Assembly (NCBI GenBank): GCA_902728285.1
Contig: CACVBU010001299.1
Span: 139,382 to 203,381, forward strand
DNA: 64,000 nucleotides
Direction: 5' to 3'
DNA from: Clytia hemisphaerica
Taxonomy: Eukaryota > Cnidaria > Hydrozoa > Leptothecata > Clytiidae
Below the pieces are notes generated by a model. That model was not told where the DNA came from. It searched no databases and saw only the letters and a list, made by a program, of their open reading frames with translations. Shown piece by piece: positions 56,401-64,000 of this stretch (its first letter is position 1; every line of letters begins with the position of its first letter). The position numbers were made by a program, and so were the translations under genes.

Positions 56401-59190
56401 TTTCTCTTATTATTTTTCTTACAAATTTAAGGCGCACGAAAATTGATGTCACTTAGGTATGCAACTAAAAATGCAAAACTCTCTGAGAGTTATCAGCTAA
56501 ATTTGTTTGTTTCTAAATGAAAAACAATAAGTAGGGTTAAATTGACGGCAAAACATAAAATAGATTTTTAGTTTCCTTCGAAAGCCTAATCTCCGAGCAG
56601 GTTCTAACGCGCCGTGGATGGCACGGCGTAAGAGAATCCGTAAGAGAATCTGCCCCGGTAGGCGCACCGCTTTGATCTGTTTCATCCAGTTTTGGGATGA
56701 ATATTTTAAATGGTCTTTTGAGCGCGCTGATTGGTTAAATCAAAACAATCGCACCAAAATCAAAAGCCAATCACAATTATAAACATTAGAACCCAGACGC
56801 TTTCACTTTCGTTTTCAAGCAAAAAGCAACCCGGTTTTGATTGTTTTGCTGAACCCAAGTCAGATGTGATGACATTCGCCATTTGTATGCGCAGAAAGAA
56901 TTTCATATGAGATTATCGAATCTCTTGTCTTTAATTTCTTCTATTCCATTTAAGCTGATGAGGAGCTGAAAGAATTTCAGAGTAACATTTGGTGGCATCA
57001 AGTCAACTTGGATGTCAGTCGGGCTCATCGTAGGTTCCCTGTTGGTAAGACATTTAATACATCCAACCCATATAACTTCACTAAATCCAACCCATTCAAC
57101 CCATATAACTTCATTAAACCACAACTAAATTTCCCTCGCTTTGAAATGGCTTTAAACATCGTCACAATATAGGCTTTTTCTGAGAATCTTCCAATCCTCG
57201 CTTTGAAAATCTGCCTTAGTCTTATTCCTTACCTCCTTTTATAAAGCCTCTTCCTTACACATCCATTAAATGGAATTTTCGGGGAGGCTCTGCCCCCTTA
57301 AGAAAAGTGCTTTGGTACACTTTGCCAAGGCATCCTGTATAAAATGATTCTACTTACGGTCATTGATTTCATTATTTTTCAATAATTGTTTTATTATCGT
57401 ACACACGATGGTAGTGAAAAGTCTCAACTCACTCTCATTCGAATCTCTTTTATTCAAATTAGATTGGTCCCGTCCAGGCCCGTAGCAACTGGGGGGGGGA
57501 GGGGGGGGGGGCACAGGGGCATTTGCCCCCCCCCCAAAAAAAAATATTTTCAAAAGTTGGTAGCTTTGAAAAATCTTGTATTACTGGCTTCATGTTGAAC
57601 ATAATCCTTCCAGCAATCTACTTAGACACCTTAAAAATTGCAAAAAATTTTCCCTTAGACCAAACCGTGGCTGACCCTCGGTTTATATTTCTCACTTTGC
57701 CCCCTCTAAATGAAAATGCTTCCTACGGGCCTGCCCTCAGTTCCCTTTTTGAGTTTAAATACAAGATGATTTTAAAATCACCCAATACTTTTAATCGGAA
57801 CAGCAATGACTTAAGCATAAGATTGAACTTTCCTGCTCTACCGAAATGCTAGAATGCAAGAGACTGCTATTTTTTTCGTGACATCATTTTTCGACTTTTT
57901 TTGTAACTATTGCTGGATTTTCTCAATGTATGCTTATGCACTGAAGCCATTCGTGACATTGTGTATTAACAGTGGAGTCTTTATAACTCTATAACTCCAT
58001 AACTGACACGGGAAAACAAATTTGTTCGACTTAAAGGTTTATAAGGCATTATTGATTAAAAAGGGACAAGAAAACTTGTTCGAGTTAAGGAGATATTCGT
58101 GTTGAAGAGACTAAATGTAGTACAAATGTTGAACAACTCTCAAAGTGATCAAAATTTGATTTCTAGGGTCCAGAATGTCAAGGAAACGTGTCTTGCAACA
58201 GCAGTTGACTAACATCATCATGAGAGTTCTTTGCCGCCATCCCGAATTGCATTATTATCAGGTACGTAGAGATTTTTCGTGTTTTGTAAATGACGTAATT
58301 TCAGCCATTATGAAAACTGTAAAGGTGATCCTTTACGCAAATCGAACGTTTTCTTCCATAACGGTGGGTATTACGTAACTTAGACAAACTGATTCTTTAC
58401 TACAGCGTGACATCAGAACTGGATGAAAACGGAATACTTTGGTAGAACTCGCTAAAGAGTAATTGTGTGTTTTCAGTAAATAAAACATTTTAGTAAGTTA
58501 AACAATAGTGCTCGTTTTCCTTGAAATTGATTGATTCTTATTGGGTGAAAACACATCACGTGACTTTTCCTGGTGAAGAATCAAATAAAGACACGCCCTC
58601 GTTTTAATGCAAGATTTTAAACATATAATGGTAAAAGGGAAATTTTCTCACAGAATTATTTCTAACTGAATAACATTACGTGAACATTAAAAAAACTTGA
58701 CATCTCTTTGTCAAAGAAAATATTTTCTTTGCTTTTTTTCATAGGGCTACCACGACATTGCGGTGACGTTGTTGCGTGTGGTGGGAGAAGAATTGGCTTT
58801 TAGTCTGTTGGAACAACTCTCAACTAATCACATCAGGTTTGTTACTGGACCGGACTGGGCCTCCTTAGAAAGACTAAAATTTGACAAAAAAGTGACCCTC
58901 AGTGAGACAATTCTTGAAAGATATTTCCACTCTCAAAATCACATAAGTCATTATGATAGCTTTCGTAATCTTGATAAGACCCAAAATCTAAATAATATTA
59001 ATAGCTAGACATTAAAATACTAAACTTAAAATATTAATACTCTTAGTTGAAAAAATATTTGGGAATTTTCTTTGTTTCTTCTTGGCAGAGATTTTATGGA
59101 TAAAAATATGAATCGGACGAATCGCATGTTGTCGCTCTTTTATGCTGTCTTGAGTAAAGTGGACCAACAATTAGAACAATTTCTACTGCG
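53456..59190 (+). CDS. TBC1D20: TBC1 domain family member 20 (Rab1 GTPase-activating protein), first six exons
   Basis: TBC1D20 is an ER-associated Rab1/Rab2 GAP acting in ER-to-Golgi traffic and autophagosome maturation. Coding exons 53456-53564, 54441-54623, 56955-57044, 58167-58261, 58745-58836 and 59089-59190 join in phase to 223 codons plus two bases; the rest lies beyond 64000. Exon 1 supplies a basic, Ser/Thr-rich N terminus (MNTAASKKRTTSSTKSK…). Family signatures are KIKRLNDALDGDP, DLRCKVWPKLLNVD, SRAHRRFPVG (arginine-finger region), CRHPELHYYQGYHDIAVTLL (YxQ glutamine finger) and LLEQLSTNHIRDFMDKNM. Both catalytic fingers are kept. The exon 1 donor (AAAAG|gtctgt) is weak but gives the required phase. 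The intron after 59190 holds the intact two-gene transposon at 59536-63488. Confidence 0.94.
53700..54005. repeat. Dispersed 'ACCCCCTGGAAAAT' repeat, copy 2
   Basis: In TBC1D20 intron 1. Matches 52196-52470 in order and orientation. It begins GGGGCTGCTCCATT and ends near AATGGAATGGCCCAA, so it may be bounded by a short inverted repeat. Confidence 0.75.
55193..55747. repeat. ~180-bp tandem repeat, three copies, in TBC1D20 intron 2
   Basis: GAACAAGATTGGA.CTTTTTC then CATGATGCTAC recurs at 55378, 55556 and 55736, spacing 178 and 180. Copies 2 and 3 are closest to each other. TCTGGATCTGTC and ACACAGAATTATTTCAA mark the rest of the unit. Confidence 0.9.
57045..58166. other. TBC1D20 intron 3, repeat remnants only
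   Basis: Contains a G/C homopolymer hairpin at 57489-57540 (GGGGGGAGGGGGGGGGGC facing GCCCCCCCCCC). Two tandem phrases ATCCAACCCA..TATAACTTCA are at 57059-57117. No coding content beyond the flanking exons. Confidence 0.5.
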
Positions 59191-59638
59191 GTAAGTTCGA
59201 AATTTCTTTATATATTATTCTGTTCTCTGAATATTATCGAATCTAATAACATGATGGGAGAAGAATCTCTCGAAACGTAGCCAAACGTAAATCTCGTGAT
59301 CCAAGCCACGATAAACTTCCAATATACTAATAACATAGATACACGCTTTTTTAATAACAATTCTATAAGAACACGAGATTGAAAATTGGCTAAAACACAA
59401 GAACAAATTGAGAACGTTCTGAACCTCAGATTTCAAAAAGTTATTAAGAAAGTATTGATTTTAACAGATCTTAAACCGCTTTAAGTTTTACATAAATAAA
59501 CTAAAGCGTATTAAGAATGTCGTAAGAACATTTATTACCGGCTTTCAAGTTCCGCTTCGCTTGCGCGCGCTTATTTAGCGGTAGGGACATTTGAATCAAA
59601 ATGGTAGCCATTTCACTTTCGTTTTCACCCGCTCTGCA

Positions 59639-61582
59639 ATGAAACCTAAGAAAGAAGTTATCAAAACAAAGGAAGATGCCAGTAAATGGCTCTCTAATTT
59701 GGGATTAGCTGTATCTGGAACAAAAGAGGAACTTTTAACAAGAATATCTGGCTATCAAAAATGGCCAAAACTCGTGGAAAAGCTAAAATCTCGAACAAAA
59801 CGCTACTTTAAATTCAAGTGCAGCATGGATCCTACCTCTATCCCCCCACCTTCAGCCTGCTGGGATGTCAAAGAATCCAAGTACCCAGTAATTTCGCAGG
59901 ATATTATGGAACATTATTTGTCATTTAAAAAAGAAGGAAACAAGGGGCAAGTCGAAAAAGCTCATAGGATGTTACAGAGCAGAAAGATAATATCAGTTAA
60001 AACCCTGGAAGATCAAGGGGCAAAATATGTAAAAGCCATGATCCAAAAGTCTTATGGGAGTGAGTCACGTCCAGCAGTAATTTTATTTTTCAATAATCTC
60101 CCAACCAATGCCCATTGTAACTGTCCTGTTGGAGCCTCTGGACTATGTTGTCATATAATTGCCTTACTGCTATTTTTAAAATACTACAAGGACACTGGAG
60201 AGAAAATATTTAGACTAACTTGCACGGAACAATTGCAAAAGTGGCACAAAAGAACAACTAAAGGGTCAATCCCAATGATGGCTCTAGCCAAATTAAAACT
60301 TAGGTCCGCAAAAAAAAAGAAAAGAATCTCAGCTGCCGATTCAGATAATTCACGTAATAAAAGAAATGTTCCTGAGATAATTTCAAAGATGCAAGAAAAG
60401 CTTAAAAACTTTGTTCCTGTTACAGAACATGTCTATTCCGTTTTGTCAAAGTCTGCTTTAGGAAGAAAAAGCTCAGTTGGACAGCATCTTCTCTTTAAGA
60501 ACAAAGTTAACTCCTTATCTGACCATCAGTATCTTGGCCAATACAGTAATGAAATTTCCCTCAAAAAGCAAAAAATTGAATTAAAAAGTGAAGTAATTGA
60601 TAAAAAAATTGAACAAATGCTTTCTGGTAAACCTGATGACTTTATTTTAAATCCAGATGTAAACAAAATCAAACCTGAAGATATCATTTTACAAGATACT
60701 CTAAATATTGAACTTCAAGAATTTAAAAGTCTATATGAAACTGATCCTGATTATATTTATTTGGAAAAAAACATACATGAACAATCATCTGGTGAAATAA
60801 GTATTGATATTTGTTTCCGTGAAAGCCCTATTCCATATTCAACTAACCATATTGATCTAGTCCAAAATACCCCTGAATGGCAAGAAGCCCGGAAGTTCCG
60901 AATAACTGGTTCTAGGATATCCTCCCTTTTGGGCTTGCACGGTGAGAAAAAGTTTGTGAGTTGTTGGGATATTGTTCGTGGCGGTAAAACTGAAAGGAGC
61001 TTGAAGGGGATTACTAATATTGAAAGGGGACACTATTATGAAAAAGATGGTATACAGTTCTTTCAACAAATTTCCAAAGCAACAGCAGAATCTTGCGGTT
61101 TTTATATTCATCCAACAAATCCACGATTTGGGGCTAGCCCAGACGCTCTTGGTCCAGACGGTATCCTTATTGAAATGAAAACTAGAACCGATAATGCGGA
61201 AAGCCCACTTGAAAGTATGTCTAGTTACCCGAACTACTATTTACAATGTCAACTACAAATGGAATGTACCGGTGCACACACTTGTATTCTGGTATCTTAT
61301 CTCCCAGAGAAAGAAACAGCTAATTTCTTTGCTGTAAAGAGAGATCAAGTGCTAATGAATATCATCATGGATGTTTGTATGTCGATTTTGAATAACGAGC
61401 CTTTGGTTGATTGGTATGAAGGCGATGACTTGATTAGAAATATTGGACTCCAGCTCTTAAATAAACCGTTGAACTTTAACGTGATTAAGCCGTTAACCAG
61501 ATATATCAAAGACCAATGTAAGAGCAAAATACAAAGAGTTAATTTCGTAGATGAGATTGATTTACAAGTCAATAGGCTATAA
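59639..61582 (+). CDS. YqaJ-like nuclease of the ISL2EU-type transposon
   Basis: An intact 647-residue protein from the ATG at 59639. The frame is open to 59591, but only from a TTG inside the terminal repeat. Residues ~8-45 look like a SAP/SAP-like DNA-binding helix pair (ASKWLSNLGLAVSGTKEELL). A SWIM-type zinc motif follows (C160-x-C162 … C-x-H in CNCPVGASGLCCHI). The C-terminal half is a YqaJ/lambda-exonuclease-like domain (~405-560) with NTPEWQEARKFRITGSRIS, ERGHYYEKDG, ASPDALGPDG, IEMKTR and QCQLQME, which carry the expected acidic, E-x-K and glutamine active-site positions. The element's partner gene is the transposase at 61808-63316. The role in transposition is not established; end processing or recombination is an inference. 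Confidence 0.9.
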   Translation: MKPKKEVIKTKEDASKWLSNLGLAVSGTKEELLTRISGYQKWPKLVEKLKSRTKRYFKFKCSMDPTSIPPPSACWDVKESKYPVISQDIMEHYLSFKKEGNKGQVEKAHRMLQSRKIISVKTLEDQGAKYVKAMIQKSYGSESRPAVILFFNNLPTNAHCNCPVGASGLCCHIIALLLFLKYYKDTGEKIFRLTCTEQLQKWHKRTTKGSIPMMALAKLKLRSAKKKKRISAADSDNSRNKRNVPEIISKMQEKLKNFVPVTEHVYSVLSKSALGRKSSVGQHLLFKNKVNSLSDHQYLGQYSNEISLKKQKIELKSEVIDKKIEQMLSGKPDDFILNPDVNKIKPEDIILQDTLNIELQEFKSLYETDPDYIYLEKNIHEQSSGEISIDICFRESPIPYSTNHIDLVQNTPEWQEARKFRITGSRISSLLGLHGEKKFVSCWDIVRGGKTERSLKGITNIERGHYYEKDGIQFFQQISKATAESCGFYIHPTNPRFGASPDALGPDGILIEMKTRTDNAESPLESMSSYPNYYLQCQLQMECTGAHTCILVSYLPEKETANFFAVKRDQVLMNIIMDVCMSILNNEPLVDWYEGDDLIRNIGLQLLNKPLNFNVIKPLTRYIKDQCKSKIQRVNFVDEIDLQVNRL

Positions 61583-61807
61583 TTTTCTATCATATTGAAA
61601 GAAATCCTTTATAATTTTTTTAAAGGATGTGTTTTGTATTACTTTTTATTTTTTGAACTTTATTCAAACATCCAGTTGATATTCATTGTACCTACTTAGA
61701 TTTTATAATTTTCTTTAAAAAAAAGGAGATATTTACCCTAGGATAAACACTAGTACTGTAAAACACTCAAAAATTTACACCAAAACAAGAAAAACGTTTT
61801 CAAAATT
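61583..61807. other. Convergent 3' spacer of the transposon
   Basis: 225 AT-rich bases separate the two stop codons. It must hold both 3' ends; no clear AATAAA was assigned. Confidence 0.6.
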
Positions 61808-63316
61808 TCATTCCTCTTTTGGACCAATGGGAGGACATGTTAAATTTACTGTATGACAAAGCATCTGCCAAACACAGGTTAGCATGTCAATCTGTACCAA
61901 AGGCCATGTATTATTAAGAATTTTCCAATCTCTCACACGACCAATAAAACGTTCTACATGAATCCTTGTACTAGCGATATCAAAATTTCGTTGAACTTCA
62001 GTTTCGTTAAATTGTGGATTCTCTTTTTGTTTTGGACGATTAAGGGTGATTCCTTTTGCTGAACATAAATCTTGAATAGAAAATCCTCTATCCGACATAA
62101 TCTCGTGGGCTTCATTCACATAATGAATAGTATTGGTTTTCTCTGTGATTTCTGAGTCACTTATTGACCCTGGGTAGACCTCTGAAAACATAATTCCCAT
62201 TCCATGGGGGGCAATACCAATTAATGCTTTTCCAGTAGAGTGGTTTTTGTAATGTGAAAATAATAATGTATTCACATCTAAATTGGATGCAAAATTAAAC
62301 TTAAATTCGGTTGCATCAATCACCAAGTCAGTTTTACCATGACCAGTAGTAACAAAAGAGGAAGGCATTTGTTCAATCAAAAAACCATGTTCAGGCATCA
62401 AATCGATTTCGTTGAACAAAGTGGCTAAAAAAATGAACCAAGAATTTGCAATGCGTCCGACAGTGGCTTCTGAAGTTCTTAAAATAAATGCCATGAAACG
62501 ATAATCCAAGCCGTGTCTGCTTATTGTTAAAATTGCTAAATACTGTGTTTCATACGAGAAATTCTTCACAGTATGGTTCAAAAGGGACAAATAAGGTTTC
62601 ACAATGTCCATCAATATGTTAAATTGATCTAAATCTAGACCACATAAATACTTGAAAATTTTACGATCCTCTGCAATCGATTTAAAAGAAAAATAGAGAT
62701 TCTTGAAAATAAGTAATTGTTGTTGGGTGTACAGCAACTGTCCTTCAGTGTGGAGTAGTTTATTTTGTATATGTAGTACTTCTTCGGATTTTGCTTTTAA
62801 TTGTTGCTTAAGCTCTTCAATTTCAGAGTTTTTAGACATATCACTTGTGCTGGGAACATCAACAACAGGAACATCGGGTTTTTGTCTTTTTTTCAGGGAA
62901 TGCTTTACAACTTTTCTTCTGGCTTTATGCACGGTAACGTTTCTCTTGTTGGCATTTGTAGCAGCAATGAGTTTTTTCTTCAATGTTTTCAACGTTAATT
63001 TGGATGACGTAGAATCAGGGTTACGTTTCAAGTTTTTAGCTGCTATATTGATTTTCTTGTTGAGCTTTGCAATCTGAGTCTGAGGAACAATGATCTCAGG
63101 CAAATGATTGGAATCTTTCCTCACACAATCAATCCAATGTTCACAGCAAATGTGTCCTCTATCCATGTTAGCTCCTCCTGTTTTCAAAAGCGTTGCATAC
63201 TGTCTTTGAATTTCTTTATTTTTTGGAATTTTGTAAAAGTTGATTTTTTCTTTGTTTTTATCCAATGTGCGAAAGTTGTTGAAACACATGGAGGATACAC
63301 AATACCAATTCACCAT
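61808..63316 (-). CDS. THAP-domain DDE transposase of the ISL2EU-type transposon
   Basis: An intact 502-residue protein. Residues 1-80 form a THAP zinc finger (C6, C11, C57, H60; IICCEHW-like 'HICCEHW' and a LPEIIVP proline box) for binding the terminal repeats. Basic linker 81-145 is followed by a coiled coil at about 163-205 (EIEELKQQLKAKSEEVLHIQ) and a helix-turn-helix-like segment (~225-295). The DDE_Tnp_4-type catalytic core has D334 in VIDATEF, D409 in MSDRGF and E455 in HVERFIGRVR, so all three acidic residues are present. It starts 101 bases inside the right inverted repeat. It should cut and join the element ends and create the AT duplication, an inference from the family. Confidence 0.94.
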   Translation of the reverse strand: MVNWYCVSSMCFNNFRTLDKNKEKINFYKIPKNKEIQRQYATLLKTGGANMDRGHICCEHWIDCVRKDSNHLPEIIVPQTQIAKLNKKINIAAKNLKRNPDSTSSKLTLKTLKKKLIAATNANKRNVTVHKARRKVVKHSLKKRQKPDVPVVDVPSTSDMSKNSEIEELKQQLKAKSEEVLHIQNKLLHTEGQLLYTQQQLLIFKNLYFSFKSIAEDRKIFKYLCGLDLDQFNILMDIVKPYLSLLNHTVKNFSYETQYLAILTISRHGLDYRFMAFILRTSEATVGRIANSWFIFLATLFNEIDLMPEHGFLIEQMPSSFVTTGHGKTDLVIDATEFKFNFASNLDVNTLLFSHYKNHSTGKALIGIAPHGMGIMFSEVYPGSISDSEITEKTNTIHYVNEAHEIMSDRGFSIQDLCSAKGITLNRPKQKENPQFNETEVQRNFDIASTRIHVERFIGRVRDWKILNNTWPLVQIDMLTCVWQMLCHTVNLTCPPIGPKEE

Positions 63317-63486
63317 AATATTACCAAAAACTTCTTCAACAGAATAACAGAATACTAATGAACGTTGTTTTTAGCAGCTGATCGACTGAGTGTTTGGCTT
63401 ATGTTTACGTGGCGGTCTACCATTTTGATGAAAATGTCCCTACCGCTAAATGAGTGCGCGTGAGCGGAGCGGAACTTGAAAGCCGG

Positions 63487-63645
63487 TAATGTAAATATCT
63501 TTGATGAAATGCCCAAGATTGTGAGACTTTGTAATGTAAATATCTTTGATGTGATGGTGAAGTCACGAGACTTTTTAATGTAAATATCTTTGATGTGATG
63601 GTGATTGTAAGACTTTGTAATGTAAATATCTTTGATGTCCAGAAG
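63487..63645. repeat. ~45-bp tandem repeat, four copies, abutting the transposon
   Basis: TAATGTAAATATCTTTGATG starts at 63487, 63531, 63577 and 63619, followed by variable GATGGTGA..GACTTTG spacers. The first unit begins with the last two bases of the transposon's right end, so the array touches the element exactly. Confidence 0.9.
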
Positions 63646-64000
63646 TGTAATGGGACTAAGCCTTAAAAGTGTTGGCAATCACATGACACAGCTGACAACT
63701 TTGGCATTTTGGTGAGCACTACAGACACAAACAGAATGAGCACCTTTAGGACCAACTTATATGCACTACTTTGGTCTTAAACTGCAAAAATTTGAAAATC
63801 CAATCTTTTCATTTGGATTTTCGTCTTTGAAAGCTTTGAATAGTTCGTTTAGATTACATAAAGTCAACCTTTTTTGTCTATGCTCTCCATTTCTAATGCT
63901 ACCATGGTCATTTTTTCCTGGTAGCTGCCTAAAAACATTTTACCAAATTGATTGATTTGAAATAGTTTTTCCTTTTTTTGGGTTGGGTTTCTGTAAAATT
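63646..64000. other. TBC1D20 intron continuation, nothing recognised
   Basis: No exon of TBC1D20 is found before the window ends; the sequence is AT-rich with no repeat I could define. Confidence 0.5.

Larger units (their letters stand above)
59536..63488. mobile_element. Complete two-gene DNA transposon, ISL2EU (IS4EU)-type
   Basis: A 3953-bp element inside a TBC1D20 intron. Its 72-bp terminal inverted repeats (59536-59607 and 63417-63488) begin TACCGGCTTTCAAGTTCCGC and match at 65 of 72 positions by hand count. AT stands on each side (59534-59535 and 63489-63490), consistent with the 2-bp AT target duplication I recall for ISL2EU. Inside are two uninterrupted genes on opposite strands, a YqaJ-type nuclease (+) and a THAP-DDE transposase (-), with stops facing each other across 225 bases. 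Both starts lie close to the inverted repeats, so each repeat probably includes a promoter. Intact frames suggest recent or current activity. Confidence 0.93.

Noticed and set aside
60857..61111. Minus-strand ORF inside the nuclease gene
   Set aside because: Shadow of the YqaJ frame.
59531..63491. 3-bp TTA/TAA target duplication (PIF/Harbinger type)
   Set aside because: TTA on the left and TAA on the right are not a direct repeat; AT on both sides fits the termini exactly and the gene pair fits ISL2EU.

Overview
The window is animal nuclear DNA. It is AT-rich, its genes are split by GT-AG introns, and most non-coding sequence is made of small DNA transposons, foldback elements, minisatellites and truncated non-LTR retrotransposons. 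The conserved genes are metazoan housekeeping genes, read here exon by exon against remembered family sequence: CTNNBL1, SSR1 (TRAP-alpha), NEDD8 and TBC1D20. The repeat content and a GlcG/HbpS-type gene suit an invertebrate such as a cnidarian, sponge or other early-branching or marine lineage. The sequence alone does not settle the phylum.

Layout. Positions 1-10.0 kb hold the last six coding exons of CTNNBL1 (+). An unrecognised single-exon secreted-type ORF (1191-2249, +) lies upstream, probably inside a CTNNBL1 intron. The CTNNBL1 introns carry a 48-bp minisatellite, tRNA-derived SINE-like copies and a 2.2-kb element with mirrored satellite arrays. From 10.0 to 16.8 kb there are only dispersed repeats and MITEs. 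Positions 16.8-19.3 kb hold a single-exon leucine-rich-repeat type I membrane protein (+). At 20.6-22.2 kb is a two-exon GlcG/HbpS (DUF336) gene (-). Positions 26.5-35.2 kb hold the complete seven-coding-exon SSR1 gene (-). Its first two introns carry two ~580-bp hAT-like MITEs and a 2.3-kb foldback structure with nested insertions. From 35.2 to 50.2 kb there is no confident gene, but there are two 95%-like inverted copies of a ~620-bp MITE, a dead LINE reverse transcriptase and an ATCGAT-rich cluster. Positions 50.2-53.0 kb hold the complete five-exon NEDD8 gene (+), and 53.5-59.2 kb holds the first six exons of TBC1D20 (+), which runs off the window.

The most complete mobile element is a 3953-bp two-gene transposon at 59536-63488, inside a TBC1D20 intron. 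It has 72-bp inverted repeats and an AT target duplication. It carries an intact YqaJ-nuclease gene and an intact THAP plus DDE transposase gene, transcribed towards each other. This architecture matches the ISL2EU (IS4EU) superfamily.

The host genes are unrelated in function: spliceosome-associated armadillo protein, ER translocon-associated subunit, ubiquitin-like modifier and ER-anchored Rab1 GAP. No operon-like cooperation is implied. Exon joins were checked by hand for reading phase. All family assignments rest on recognised motifs and were not searched.
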